NCBI RefSeq assembly: GCF_013911085.1
Contig: NZ_JACERN010000024.1
Location: forward strand, 98,744-162,743
Source: Aquitalea aquatica
GTDB lineage: Bacteria > Pseudomonadota > Gammaproteobacteria > Burkholderiales > Chromobacteriaceae
Length of the DNA stretch: 64,000 bases
Reading direction: 5' to 3'
In this document: in pieces, positions 18,118 to 26,564 of the stretch
Layout: each line of letters begins with the position of its first letter
How positions within the stretch are numbered: the stretch's first letter is position 1
The notes under the pieces: generated by a model
Told to the model about the DNA's origin: nothing
The model's input: only the letters and a program-made list of their open reading frames with translations
Database searches by the model: none
Made by a program: the position numbers and the translations under genes

Positions 18118-19814
18118 AAATCAGCAGACAAGCCTATGCCGAAATGTTCGGCCCCACCACGGGCGATGCGGTGCGCCTGGCCGATACCGGCTTGTGGGCG
18201 CAGGTGGAGCGCGACTACACCGTTTACGGTGAGGAAGTGAAATTCGGCGGTGGCAAGGTAATCCGCGACGGCATGGGCCAGGGCCAGGCGTTGGCGGCCG
18301 AGGTGGCCGATACCGTGATCACCAATGCGCTGATCATCGACCACTGGGGCGTGGTCAAGGCGGATATCGGTCTGAAAGCCGGCCGTATCGCTGCCATCGG
18401 CAAGGCTGGCAACCCGGACATCCAGCCCGGCGTGGACATCGTCATCGGCGCGGCAACGGAAATCATCGCCGGTGAAGGCATGATCGTCACCGCCGGCGGC
18501 ATCGATACCCATATCCATTTCATCTGCCCGCAGCAAATCGAAGAAGCGCTGGCCTCCGGCATCACCAGCATGATAGGTGGTGGCACCGGCCCGGCCACCG
18601 GCACCAATGCCACCACCTGCACGCCAGGGCCGTGGCATATGGCCAATATGCTCAAGGCGGCGGAAGGCTTTGCCATGAACCTGGGCTTTACCGGCAAGGG
18701 CAATGCCAGCCTGCCGGAAGCACTGCGCGAACAGGTACGTGCCGGGGCCATCGGCCTGAAGCTGCATGAAGACTGGGGCAGCACCCCGGCCGCCATCGAC
18801 AACTGCCTGAGCGTGGCCGACGAGATGGACGTGCAGGTGGCCATTCACACCGACACCCTGAATGAATCCGGTTTTGTCGAGGCCACGCTGGCGGCGTTCA
18901 AGGGCCGCACCATCCACACCTATCACACCGAGGGGGCCGGTGGCGGCCACGCGCCGGACATCATCAAGGCCTGCGGCTTTGCCAATGTGTTGCCCAGCTC
19001 CACCAATCCCACGCGGCCGTTTACCGTCAACACCATCGACGAGCATCTGGACATGCTGATGGTGTGCCACCACCTGGACCCGGCCATTGCCGAGGATGTG
19101 GCTTTTGCCGAAAGCCGCATCCGCCGCGAAACCATTGCCGCCGAGGACATCCTGCATGATCTGGGTGCGTTTGCCATGATGTCTTCCGACAGCCAGGCCA
19201 TGGGTCGGGTGGGGGAAACCATCCTGCGTTGCTGGCAGACGGCGGACAAGATGAAGCAGCAGCGCGGCCCGCTGGCAGGCGATGGCGAGGGCTGCGACAA
19301 CGCCCGCATCAAGCGCTATATCGCCAAGTACACCATCAACCCGGCCATCACCCATGGCATCAGCCACGAGGTGGGCAGTATCGAGGTGGGCAAGCTGGCC
19401 GACCTGGTGCTGTGGAAGCCGATGTTCTTTGGCGTCAAACCTTCGCTCATCCTCAAGGGCGGCATCATCGCCATGGCGGCCATGGGCGATGCCAATGCCA
19501 GCATTCCCACCCCGCAGCCGGTGCATAGCCGGCCGATGTTCGGCAGCTTTGGCAAGGCCATTGCCGATGGCAGCGTCACCTTTGTCTCCCAGGCTGCGCT
19601 GGATGCCGGCATCGGCCAGGCGCTGGGGCTGAGCAAGCGGCTGGTGGCTGTGCAAAACTGCCGCAGCGTGCAAAAGACCGACCTGATCCACAACGACTAT
19701 CTGCCGCAGATCGAGGTGGACCCGCAAAACTATCAGGTGAAGGCCGATGGCCAGCTGCTGTGGTGCGAACCGGCCACCAGCCTGCCCATGGCGCAGCGCT
19801 ATTTCCTGTTCTGA
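18114..19814 (+). CDS. ureC: Urease alpha subunit UreC (catalytic)
   Basis: 566 aa, a full-length amidohydrolase that splits urea to ammonia and carbamate at a di-nickel centre. Visible active-site elements are the metal ligands in [14 protein letters not shown], the lysine to be carbamylated K216 in GLKLHEDWG with H218, the flap MVCHHLD (C318, H319), and the aspartate ligand in [12 protein letters not shown]. No key residue is missing. Numbering runs one short of the Klebsiella enzyme (K217, C319, H320). It overlaps ureB by four bases. A 68-bp gap then leads to ureE. Confidence 0.98.
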   Translation: MKISRQAYAEMFGPTTGDAVRLADTGLWAQVERDYTVYGEEVKFGGGKVIRDGMGQGQALAAEVADTVITNALIIDHWGVVKADIGLKAGRIAAIGKAGNPDIQPGVDIVIGAATEIIAGEGMIVTAGGIDTHIHFICPQQIEEALASGITSMIGGGTGPATGTNATTCTPGPWHMANMLKAAEGFAMNLGFTGKGNASLPEALREQVRAGAIGLKLHEDWGSTPAAIDNCLSVADEMDVQVAIHTDTLNESGFVEATLAAFKGRTIHTYHTEGAGGGHAPDIIKACGFANVLPSSTNPTRPFTVNTIDEHLDMLMVCHHLDPAIAEDVAFAESRIRRETIAAEDILHDLGAFAMMSSDSQAMGRVGETILRCWQTADKMKQQRGPLAGDGEGCDNARIKRYIAKYTINPAITHGISHEVGSIEVGKLADLVLWKPMFFGVKPSLILKGGIIAMAAMGDANASIPTPQPVHSRPMFGSFGKAIADGSVTFVSQAALDAGIGQALGLSKRLVAVQNCRSVQKTDLIHNDYLPQIEVDPQNYQVKADGQLLWCEPATSLPMAQRYFLF

Positions 19815-19882
19815 GCGTGGAGCAATCAGGACGTGGCAAGTAGTGTTTCTTTGGATGGAAAAGAAGAAAGAGAGGCAGGAAA

Positions 19883-20380
19883 ATGCTGATCATCAATCAA
19901 CGGTTGGAACAGGCCGCCGGCTGGGATGCCGAGCTGCGGCTGACCTTCGAGCTGCGCAGCAAAACCCGCTTGCGTACCCGCGCCAGTAATGGCGAAGAAG
20001 TTGGCCTGTTTCTGTCGGCAGGCGCGCCACTGGCCGATGGTCAGCTGCTGCTGGCCGAAGACGGGCGGGTGCTGCGGGTGCTGGCGGCCGACGAGCCGCT
20101 CATGCATGTGCGCTGTGCCAATGCCCAGGAGCTGTGCCGTGCTGCCTACCATCTGGGCAATCGCCATGTGCATCTGCAGGTGGGCGATGGCTGGCTGCGG
20201 CTGCTGGACGACAGCGTGCTGGAACAGATGCTGCAACAGCTGGGTGCCGAAGTGAGCCGCCTGCAGGCACCATTCCACCCGGAAAGTGGTGCCTACGGTG
20301 GCGGCCATCATCATTCGCACGGCAAGGATGCGGCCTTCCAGTACGCGCCGAAGCTGCATCTGTTTGGCCAGCCGGCATGA
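19883..20380 (+). CDS. ureE: Urease nickel metallochaperone UreE
   Basis: 165 aa. An N-terminal peptide-binding domain (MLIINQRLEQ, KTRLRTRASNGEEVGLFLS) is followed by the metal-binding domain (CRAAYHLGNRHVHLQVGDGW, where the H of NRHVHL is the conserved interface metal ligand). A short C-terminal tail has GGGHHHSHG, an abbreviated version of the His-rich nickel-storage tail of Klebsiella UreE. It hands nickel to UreG. Preceded by AGGCAGGAAA. Its stop overlaps the ureF start (CATGA). Confidence 0.95.
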   Translation: MLIINQRLEQAAGWDAELRLTFELRSKTRLRTRASNGEEVGLFLSAGAPLADGQLLLAEDGRVLRVLAADEPLMHVRCANAQELCRAAYHLGNRHVHLQVGDGWLRLLDDSVLEQMLQQLGAEVSRLQAPFHPESGAYGGGHHHSHGKDAAFQYAPKLHLFGQPA

Positions 20381-21060
20381 CGGCACTGCTGCCCCTGTTG
20401 CAACTGCTGCGGCTGGCTAGCCCCGGCCTGCCGATTGGCGGCTTCAGCTATTCGCAAGGGCTGGAAAGTGCGCTGGAGCTGGGCTTGGTGCACGATGCCG
20501 CCAGCGCCCGCCGCTGGCTGGGGGATGTCTTGCAAGGCCCGGTGTGCGAGTTTGATGCCACCGTGTTGGTGCAGTCGCTACGGGCGCTGGCTGCCGCTGA
20601 TGCAGTGGAACTGGCCCGGCTCAACCAGCGCTATCTGGCCAGCCGCGACAGCCGCGAACAGCGACAGGAAACCGTGCAGATGGGCTATTCCCTGCGCCAG
20701 CTGCTGGCCAGCCTGCCGGAAAACCAGGCCATGTGCTGGCCTGCGGGCTTGGCGGGCGAGGAAATCTGCCTGCCCACGGCCTGGGCCGTGGCGGCGCAGA
20801 TGCTGGGTATTGCCGAGCGCGAAGCGGTCACCGCTCTCTTGTGGAGCTGGCTGGAAAACCAGGTCATGGTGCTGCTCAAGGCCATGCCCATGGGACAGAC
20901 TGCCGGCCAGCAACTGCTGTCTGCGCTGTTGCCGGCGCTGGCCACTGCGGTAGAGCGCGCCATCAGCCTGCCCGCAGCACAACACAGCAATTTTGCCCCC
21001 GGCCTGATGTGGGCGGCGATGAAACACGAAACCCAATACAGCAGGTTGTTCCGATCATGA
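20377..21060 (+). CDS. ureF: Urease accessory protein UreF
   Basis: 227 aa from ATG 20377, overlapping the ureE stop. Family hallmarks: LLQLLRLASPGLPIGGFSYS near the start, QGLESALELG, YLASRDSREQRQETVQMGYS and the C-terminal SNFAPGLMWAAMKHETQYSR LFRS-type end. UreF bridges UreD and UreG in the maturation complex and gates GTPase activity. Normal length. An 84-bp gap to the following acetyltransferase gene has no terminator-like hairpin. Confidence 0.95.
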   Translation: MTALLPLLQLLRLASPGLPIGGFSYSQGLESALELGLVHDAASARRWLGDVLQGPVCEFDATVLVQSLRALAAADAVELARLNQRYLASRDSREQRQETVQMGYSLRQLLASLPENQAMCWPAGLAGEEICLPTAWAVAAQMLGIAEREAVTALLWSWLENQVMVLLKAMPMGQTAGQQLLSALLPALATAVERAISLPAAQHSNFAPGLMWAAMKHETQYSRLFRS

Positions 21061-21144
21061 GCCAGTGCACGGCCTGCTTTCCTGTTACGCGGTTGTGGCA
21101 AGGTCTTGGCCCTGTGTTTCCGCATTCTGAAAAAGCCTGACACC

Positions 21145-21651
21145 ATGCAAATCATCATCGATGACCTGACCGACCCGCGCGTGCATGCGCTGCTGCAAGA
21201 GCATCTGGCCGGCATGTATGCCAACTCGCCAGCGGAAAGCGTACACGCGCTCGACCTGTCCGGCCTGAAGGCCGCAGCGCTCACCTTCTGGACCGCGTGG
21301 GAGGGCGAGGAGGTGCTGGGTTGCGGCGCGCTCAAACAGCTGGACCCCACGCATGGCGAAATCAAATCCATGCGCACCGCTGCTGCCCATCTGCGCAAGG
21401 GCGTGGCGCAGTGCATTCTGGCGCAGATCCTGCACACGGCGCAGCAGCGTGGCTATCAGCGGCTCAGCCTGGAAACCGGCAGCACTACGGCATTCCTGCC
21501 CGCCCTGGCGCTGTATGAAAGCTTTGGCTTTAGCCGCTGTGGGCCGTTTGCCCATTACCGTGAAGATCCCTTCAGCATCTTCATGAGCCTGCAAATCCAG
21601 GCTCCCTTATCCGCCACCGTATCACCACAACAAAAAGGACATCCGGCATGA
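21145..21651 (+). CDS. GNAT-family N-acetyltransferase within the urease operon
   Basis: 168 aa from ATG 21145. A compact GNAT fold: [20 protein letters not shown], a beta-strand [20 protein letters not shown], then [19 protein letters not shown] (the acetyl-CoA pyrophosphate loop, in a divergent form) and the C-terminal [19 protein letters not shown]. It resembles the YsnE/YjdJ-type small acetyltransferases. It lies between ureF and ureG, on the same strand, and its stop overlaps the ureG start (GCATGA), so it is translated as part of the urease operon. The acceptor substrate is unknown. No strong ribosome-binding site precedes the start. Confidence 0.87.
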   Translation: MQIIIDDLTDPRVHALLQEHLAGMYANSPAESVHALDLSGLKAAALTFWTAWEGEEVLGCGALKQLDPTHGEIKSMRTAAAHLRKGVAQCILAQILHTAQQRGYQRLSLETGSTTAFLPALALYESFGFSRCGPFAHYREDPFSIFMSLQIQAPLSATVSPQQKGHPA

Positions 21652-22259
21652 AACAGAGCGCACTTCGCGTGGGCATTGGCGGGCCGGTCGGCTCGGGCAA
21701 GACCCATCTCACCTGGGCGTTGTGCAGCGCCCTGCGCGACATCTACAACGTGGCCGTGGTCACCAACGACATCTACACCCAGGAAGACGCGCAGTTCCTG
21801 GTGAAGAATGAAGCCCTGTCACCAGACCGCATCATCGGTGTGGAAACCGGCGGCTGTCCGCATACTGCCATCCGCGAGGATGCGTCCATCAATCTGGAGG
21901 CCGTGGCACGGCTGAATGCGCGCCATCCGGGGCTGGACGTGATCTTCATCGAAAGCGGCGGCGACAATCTGGCGGCCACCTTCAGCCCGGAGCTGTCCGA
22001 TTTCACCATCTACGTGATCGATGTGTCCGCCGGCGACAAGATCCCGCGCAAGGGCGGACCGGGTATTTGCAAGTCGGACCTGTTGGTGATCAACAAGATC
22101 GACCTGGCACCGCTGGTGGGTGCCTCGCTGGACGTGATGGAGCGTGATGCGCGCAAGATGCGCGGCGAGCGGCCGTTTGTGTTCAGTAATCTGAAAAGCG
22201 GGCAGGGGCTGGCCGACATCATCGCCATCATCGAAGAGAAGGGCATGCTTAAGCTGTAA
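21648..22259 (+). CDS. ureG: Urease accessory GTPase UreG
   Basis: 203 aa. A SIMIBI-class GTPase that powers nickel insertion into urease. P-loop GPVGSGKT (residues 12-19), switch region [13 protein letters not shown], the metal-binding [17 protein letters not shown] (the invariant Cys-Pro-His), [15 protein letters not shown] and the guanine-specificity motif NKIDLAP are all intact. The ATG overlaps the stop of the acetyltransferase gene. It is the last gene of the run and is followed by a repeat copy and a strong bidirectional terminator. Confidence 0.97.
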   Translation: MKQSALRVGIGGPVGSGKTHLTWALCSALRDIYNVAVVTNDIYTQEDAQFLVKNEALSPDRIIGVETGGCPHTAIREDASINLEAVARLNARHPGLDVIFIESGGDNLAATFSPELSDFTIYVIDVSAGDKIPRKGGPGICKSDLLVINKIDLAPLVGASLDVMERDARKMRGERPFVFSNLKSGQGLADIIAIIEEKGMLKL

Positions 22260-22295
22260 GCCAGCCGGGCAGGGCGACGTGTTGGCGAGTTAAGC

Positions 22296-22400
22296 GCCGC
22301 TGACAAAAACCTGCGGCTGCGTTGCGCCTCCTTGCCGTACACCTTGTACTGTCTGCGTCGGCGCGCCTTGCATCAGGGAAACAGCGCTATTTTGTTTGCA
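22296..22400. repeat. Dispersed intergenic repeat, copy B (long form)
   Basis: About 105 bases starting GCCGCTGACAAAAACC and ending GCTATTTTGTTTGC; the ends form an imperfect inverted repeat. The left part and the right end match copy A (514-585); the middle (22322-22370) matches copy C (6015-6063) at 43 of 49 positions. It lies between ureG and the terminator at 22406. Confidence 0.6.
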
Positions 22401-22405
22401 GTCCT

Positions 22406-22446
22406 AAACGTAACAAGGCCGGGCAAAGCCCGGCCTTGTTACGTTT
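22406..22446. terminator. Strong bidirectional terminator after the urea/urease run
   Basis: A perfect inverted repeat with 19-base arms (left arm AAACGTAACAAGGCCGGGC) and a 3-base loop AAA. Short A and T runs at the outer ends allow termination in both directions. It separates ureG (plus) from the convergent His-rich protein gene (minus, stop at 22456). Confidence 0.9.
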
Positions 22447-22455
22447 ACTGGGAAC

Positions 22456-22851
22456 TCACTTGGTAGCGTGTGGCCCGTCTTCCGGCGGTGCCAGCGGGCG
22501 CAGCGGCTTGGCCAATAGCATGCCATCGTAGGGTTGGCAGATGGCGGGAATACTGTCGCCATGCAGATACACGGTGGTTTTGGCTCCCACTTTTTTGCCA
22601 AGGCAAGCTTTTACCGCGGCCAGCGGTGGTTCGTGCGGCGGCGGGGGCGGTTGGTGGCCGTGCTCATCCGCGGCATGCGGACCATGTTGGGCGCAGTGCG
22701 GGTGTTCGGCGGCCGAGGCATCACGGTGTTCGGCCGGGCAGTGATGAGGAGAGGGCGCATCGAACGGTGCGGATGTCTCGGCGGCTTGGCTGGTGCTGCT
22801 CAGCAGCAGGGCGAGGCTGGCGCTGGCAAACAAAAACAGGGAGGGGCGCAT
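22456..22851 (-). CDS. Histidine-rich exported protein, possibly metal-binding
   Basis: 131 aa. A signal peptide (about residues 1-23, ending SQAAE) is followed by a His-rich, low-complexity segment (about 24-75) with 12 or so histidines (PHHCPAEHRDASAAEHPHC, AQHGPHAADEHGHQ) and a Pro run. The C-terminal part has ACLGKKVGA..V..HGDSIPAICQ, matching a small Cys/Gly pattern (C-GK--G----GD-I---C) seen in many short exported proteobacterial proteins. It probably binds metal in the periplasm. The location beside a nickel-enzyme operon suggests nickel, but copper or zinc are equally possible. A palindrome lies 18 bases upstream of the start. Confidence 0.75.
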   Translation of the reverse strand: MRPSLFLFASASLALLLSSTSQAAETSAPFDAPSPHHCPAEHRDASAAEHPHCAQHGPHAADEHGHQPPPPPHEPPLAAVKACLGKKVGAKTTVYLHGDSIPAICQPYDGMLLAKPLRPLAPPEDGPHATK

Positions 22852-22868
22852 GATGGACCTGCATTCAT

Positions 22869-22887
22869 GGTGAACAATGTGCTCACC
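22869..22887. promoter_or_regulatory. Candidate operator upstream of the His-rich protein gene
   Basis: An imperfect palindrome (minus strand GGTGAGCA-CAT-TGTTCACC, 15 of 16 arm positions symmetric) lies 18 bases before the ATG at 22851. The position fits a metal- or stress-responsive repressor or activator site. It does not match the NikR consensus (GTATGA-N16-TCATAC). Function is inferred only. Confidence 0.35.
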
Positions 22888-23003
22888 TTAGTCAGGCCGG
22901 CCTGGCGCTACAAGCCGGCCGCTGCCGGCTTTACACCGCTTTGAGTGAAGTGAAGCCAATTAGCCCCGTTTTACATGCTTTACATGCCATTCGCCGGGGC
23001 CGA

Positions 23004-23024
23004 CTGCCTGTCATGGGCAGGCAG
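23004..23024. repeat. 21-nt hairpin, copy 1 (identical copy at 31444)
   Basis: CTGCCTG-TCATGGG-CAGGCAG, a 7-bp stem and 7-base loop; outer bases extend the stem by A/T to 8 bp. No U-run follows on either strand, so it is not a classical terminator. The same 21 bases recur at 31444-31464, on the other side of the accessory island. Confidence 0.75.
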
Positions 23025-23042
23025 TTGGTATGAGGTGTTAGC

Positions 23043-23716
23043 GGCTTTGTTGCACACATCAGCTGCAGGTCGAACTACCCCAATCCCCAGACGGATTTAT
23101 CCCATGCGGACCGTTTGCGGCGTACCCAGTGCTGTGAAGCGATTTAGAATCGCTGCACAGATTTGAAGCTCCACACCTGCCGGTCAAAGTCCCGTGACTT
23201 AACTCGGTCTGCCAGCAATTTGAAACAGTACATCTTCGTTTCGACTAGACTGCGGCGATGGTAGCCGCTCCACTTTTTCCAGAGTGTGCGCCCTAGATAC
23301 TTCACTGAGCGTAGTGACTCATGGCGAGCCTGATTGCCCCGTGAATTCCCTTTCCAGAATTGGCCGTTTCGGCGCGGGGGAATGATGGCAGCTGCTCCGC
23401 ATTCCGCAATCGCTGTGTGACATAGACGTGTCTCGTGCGCCCCATCTGTGATCACGGTCACCAGTCCCTCCGTCGCCGGAATTTGCGATAGCAGCTCTGG
23501 CAGCATCGTGGCATCACCGGTGTGATTGTCGGTCACATCCATGGCACGGATTTCCAGAGTTTGCGCATCTATGCCCAGATGCAGCTTACGCCATTGGCTA
23601 CGGGTAGTCAGCACCATGCTTTTCACTTTCCACTCGCCTTCACCCATCATCTTGATGCCGGTGCTATCCGCTAGGAGATGCAGACAACTCTGCCTTTTCT
23701 GTACCGGTGTATAGAC
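23043..23716 (-). mobile_element. IS5-family insertion sequence remnant
   Basis: An outer end resembling IS5-family terminal repeats (GGCTTTGTTGCACAC at 23043) is followed inward by the 3' part of an IS5-type transposase on the minus strand. The element is cut off at 23716, where the IS256-family element begins, so the transposase N-terminus and the other terminal repeat are missing here. Confidence 0.75.
23097..23716 (-). pseudogene. IS5-family transposase, truncated and frameshifted
   Basis: The readable part begins in mid-protein (LLADSTGIKMMGEGEWKVK) and continues through WRKLHLGIDAQTLEIRAMDV, the catalytic-aspartate region VITDGAHETRLCH, and the C-terminal Y-(2)-R-(3)-E-(6)-K signature YHRRSLVETKMYCFK. 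About the first 100-130 residues of a normal IS5 transposase are absent. A frameshift at DRQV moves the correct C-terminus (ELQICAAILNRFTALG) into another frame ending at 23097. A segment after EGEWKVK also looks out of frame (SMVLTTRSQ instead of a KKHG-type sequence) before recovering. It cannot encode an active enzyme. Confidence 0.85.
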
Positions 23717-25037
23717 GGGCCTGTCCGAATTTTTGTGTAAACGGGGTTTGGGTTACGCCTGTGGAATGCGTTCCTCGAACTGAATGGTAAAGCGAGTCAG
23801 CGCTGCCTTCTAATCCCGAATCGGCATGGTCCACTTCTGGCTGATGTTCCTCAGCGCCAGATAGAACAGTTTCAGCAACGCCTCATCACTCGGGAACGAG
23901 CCCCGATTCTTGGTCAGTTTTCTCAAACCCATATTTACCGACTCGATGGCGTTGGTGGTGTAGATCACTTTCCTGATCTCCGGCGGGTAGTCGAAGAATG
24001 GTGTCAACCGAGCCCGGTAGCGCCGCCAGGACTGACCAATCGGCAAATACTCCTCATCCCACTTGGCCTCAAACTCACCTAGCCGCTGCTCAGCTTCATC
24101 GAGGGTCGCAGATTGGTAGATTCGCTTCAGGTCGGCGGCCACTTCAGCACGCCGCTTCCACGACACGTAGTTCAGGCTGTATCGCACCATGTGCACGATG
24201 CACAACTGCACCGCTGCTTTCGGGAAGACCGCCTCGATCGCTTCCGGGAAACCCTTCAGGCCATCGACGCAGGCGATAAAGATGTCCTGTACGCCCCGGT
24301 TACGCAACTCGGTCACGACCTGAAGCCAGAACTTGGCTCCCTCCGTCTGAGCCAGCTACATCCCCAGTACCTCCTTCTCTCCAGCCAGGGTAATGCCGAT
24401 GGCGAGGTAGACGGCCTTCACGCGCACAGCCCCCTCACGCACCTTCACGTGGATACAGTCGAGGTAGATGATTGGATAAACCGAATCGAGAGGGCGAGCC
24501 TGCCAGGCTTTGACCATCCTCGCTGACAGCATCTGTGATGGAGGAAATCAGGCTGGGGGGACGTCGCATCTCTTCCAGATGGGCCTGGATTTCCCGAACA
24601 GTCATGCCCCGGGCGTAAAGCGAGATGACTTTGTCGTCGAAGCCGGTCCAGCGGGTCTGGTGTTTGGGGATGAGTTGTGGCTCGAAGCTGCCCTGGCGGT
24701 CGCGTGGTACCTCGATAGGCAATTCGCCGAACTCGCCCTTGAGGGTCTTGCGGCTCTTGCTGTTCCGGGTGTTGCCGGCGGGATTGAGCACTGGTTCGTG
24801 TTTGCTATGACCAAGGTGTGCGGCCATCTCGGCATCCAGGGCTTTCTCGACCAGCAGCTTGGTCAACTCCTTGAGTAGGCCGTTCTCGCCGATGAGGTCT
24901 TCGGGCTTCTGGTAATTAGCCAGCAAGCTGTCCAGTAGTGTCTCAGGTACGTCGTGTTTCTTCGAGCTCATTGTGTCTCCAGACTAGGTGGCAGTTTCCT
25001 GCCAAATATCCGTTTACACAAAATTCAGTACACGCCC
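23717..25037 (-). mobile_element. IS256-family insertion sequence (complete ends, inactive)
   Basis: Imperfect terminal inverted repeats of 28 bases are visible: left 23717-23744 (GGGCCTGTCCGAATTTTTGT then GTAAACGG) and right 25010-25037 (its near reverse complement). The element is 1321 bp, a normal size for the family. The 8 bases outside each end (GTATAGAC and GCCAATGT) do not match, so no target duplication is seen. It interrupts the IS5-family remnant on the left and borders AT-rich DNA on the right. Confidence 0.85.
23753..24971 (-). pseudogene. IS256-family transposase, decayed (frameshift and two stop codons)
   Basis: Starting at ATG 24971 the protein is typical IS256: MSSKKHDVPETLLDSLLANY, EKALDAEMAAHLGH, NTRNSKSRKTLKGEFGELPI, GMTVREIQAHLEE. 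A frameshift near 24515-24525 breaks the frame after SSITDAVS. The continuation ([20 protein letters not shown], with the first catalytic Asp) is in another frame. A TAG at 24356-24358 replaces an expected Trp (GMW-LAQTEG), and another TAG at 23810-23812 replaces the Trp of PIRDWKAAL near the C-terminus. The second Asp (ACVDGLKGF) and the Glu (TTNAIESVN) are still readable. Confidence 0.9.
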
Positions 25038-25138
25038 GCCAATGTATGTGCATGTCATGAGAATTTTTAAACTCGGCATATCCATTTGTGGGATGGTGTC
25101 TTGTGGCGAATACTTATCGAACGCTATTTTAAATCAGT

Positions 25139-25681
25139 TTACTGACAGCCAATGGTTGCCGAGTAGACAACTCTTCTAAACTCTTTGATTGATCTTTTTT
25201 TGTAGGCATCGACTACTTTATTTTCCTCTTCAAATGAGACAGATCCTGCATTAATTTCTATATCTGATGTTTTTCCTATTATTCTTGCAATATAGCAAAG
25301 TCCAGTCCCCGATGTGCCATTTTTGTAAGTTATGCCGCATGCGTCTGTTGTCTCATAGATGGAAAAGCCATTTTCCATGGCTAGTGAGGCAGGCCCAGAG
25401 GTTCCTGCTACACCGCCTAAATACCAGACCCCTTTCTCTCCAAGCCCTTCCTGGACGTCTGATTCTGATATGGGCCTTATGGCTGGATTGTTAGGGTCGG
25501 TATTGCTAATTATAAGGCGCTGTGTAGTAAGGCTGTTTTTTCTTATTAACTGGTTGTTCTTTTTAGCCCATTTTTTATCCGTATATGTGAATTGCACATT
25601 GCCAATGCATATTGCCCCCTTGGCGAAGGAAAGTCCAGGGAGAAGAATTAATAATGTAATAAATTTATTTACTTGTTGCAT
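25139..25681 (-). CDS. Exported protein of unknown function, candidate T6SS immunity protein
   Basis: 180 aa. A signal peptide (hydrophobic residues about 6-20, LSFAKG cleavage region) is followed by a soluble domain with four cysteines (AICIGN, ACGITY, LCYIAR, IGCQ), suggesting disulfide-bonded periplasmic folding. I do not recognise the family. The DNA is markedly AT-richer than the core genome. The start codon overlaps the end of a decayed ORF by 17 bases, the same overlapping arrangement seen for the effector and immunity pair just upstream. This suggests an orphan immunity gene whose effector has decayed. Confidence 0.65.
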   Translation of the reverse strand: MQQVNKFITLLILLPGLSFAKGAICIGNVQFTYTDKKWAKKNNQLIRKNSLTTQRLIISNTDPNNPAIRPISESDVQEGLGEKGVWYLGGVAGTSGPASLAMENGFSIYETTDACGITYKNGTSGTGLCYIARIIGKTSDIEINAGSVSFEEENKVVDAYKKRSIKEFRRVVYSATIGCQ

Positions 25682-25985
25682 TCAGAAGCTCCCTTGAGAT
25701 TCGAGTGGTTTGCTTAATTCTATCGTCAAGGTCCATGCTGCCGCCATTTAGGGAAAAGAGACGGAGGTAATAGTCTGCGCTGATATGTCATTTTCTTTTA
25801 TTATTTTATTTATTGATTTATATCCTGCTTGAGATGTCCGTGGTTGTGCGCGTAAATCATGAGTTGCTCTATATTGGAAAGACGTCATTCCTGATGCCAG
25901 TCGCATCTTTAGTATTTCATAACGACCCTGCAGGCTTTATGCTTGGACTGCTGAGGTCCTTTTATAAGATCTATTGGAGTAATGG
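25665..25985 (-). pseudogene. Decayed ORF, possible remnant of a second effector C-terminus
   Basis: No intact ORF covers this stretch, but readable pieces occur in shifted frames on the minus strand: RYEILKMRLASGMTSFQYRA continuing to AGYKSINKIIKENDISA, then in the next frame DYYLRLFSLNGGSMDLDDRI ending ..RISRELLNATSK and a stop at 25665. The frame change falls at about 25790 and at least one other lies near 25915. The final codons overlap the start of the 25681 gene. I cannot name the family. Confidence 0.5.
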
Positions 25986-26564
25986 CTACTTACTTTGCTC
26001 GAATATTTTAATTTTATATTCTTTTAAAAATCTCGAAATAAATGAAAATCTTTCTTTGGCGAGTTTCTGCCAGCACATGCTATCTGGCCTGCACTTTGAG
26101 GCGCGACCTAAGTAGGAATTGTAAACAAACTTCTTATTTTCATTTTGACCCGTTATAGTTAGACACTGTCCCCCCATGGAAACCTCTCCCCCTGCATTAC
26201 TTATTTGGCACAGATTGAATGCCGTGTAAATATTATTCCCATCCAATTTTGTGGTATTTACTTCAGAGTAAAGTGAGCTGTTAAAGTAATCAGCTCTGCC
26301 GATTAGAGTCCAGTCATCTTTTGCACACTTTTCAGCAGATACGCAGATTTGCATGGAATCTGTTTCATAACCATCACGGCTTCTTGCTAAAAATAAGTCA
26401 ATATAAATCGCCCCGTCATCTTTGCTAAATTTTATATTGCGATACAAATTACTACTTGTTTTGCTTACTTGCTGCTTGTTTTTTAATGTAATGGACTCTG
26501 CCAGTGATGTGGAGTTGACATAAAAAAGGGCAAGGAAAATTACAAATAATGATTTTTTATTCAT
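25986..26564 (-). CDS. Periplasmic protein, probable immunity to the adjacent T6SS muramidase-type effector
   Basis: 192 aa. An N-terminal signal peptide (about residues 1-22, ending SLAES) is followed by a soluble domain with six cysteines (ICVSAEKC, NLCQIS, GQCLTI, KCRPDSMC), fitting a disulfide-stabilised periplasmic protein. The family is not recognised. The ATG shares a base with the effector stop (TAATG on the minus strand), so the two are translationally coupled. A peptidoglycan hydrolase delivered to the periplasm requires a periplasmic antidote, so the immunity role is a strong inference from context. AT-rich DNA. Confidence 0.75.
   Translation of the reverse strand: MNKKSLFVIFLALFYVNSTSLAESITLKNKQQVSKTSSNLYRNIKFSKDDGAIYIDLFLARSRDGYETDSMQICVSAEKCAKDDWTLIGRADYFNSSLYSEVNTTKLDGNNIYTAFNLCQISNAGGEVSMGGQCLTITGQNENKKFVYNSYLGRASKCRPDSMCWQKLAKERFSFISRFLKEYKIKIFEQSK

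Noticed and set aside
18090-19727. 545-codon open frame antisense to ureC
   Set aside because: It mirrors ureC codon structure, has no start context or recognisable protein features, and GC-rich coding DNA commonly keeps antisense frames open.
23709-25045. Target-site duplication of the IS256-family element
   Set aside because: The 8 bases on each side (GTATAGAC, GCCAATGT) do not match.
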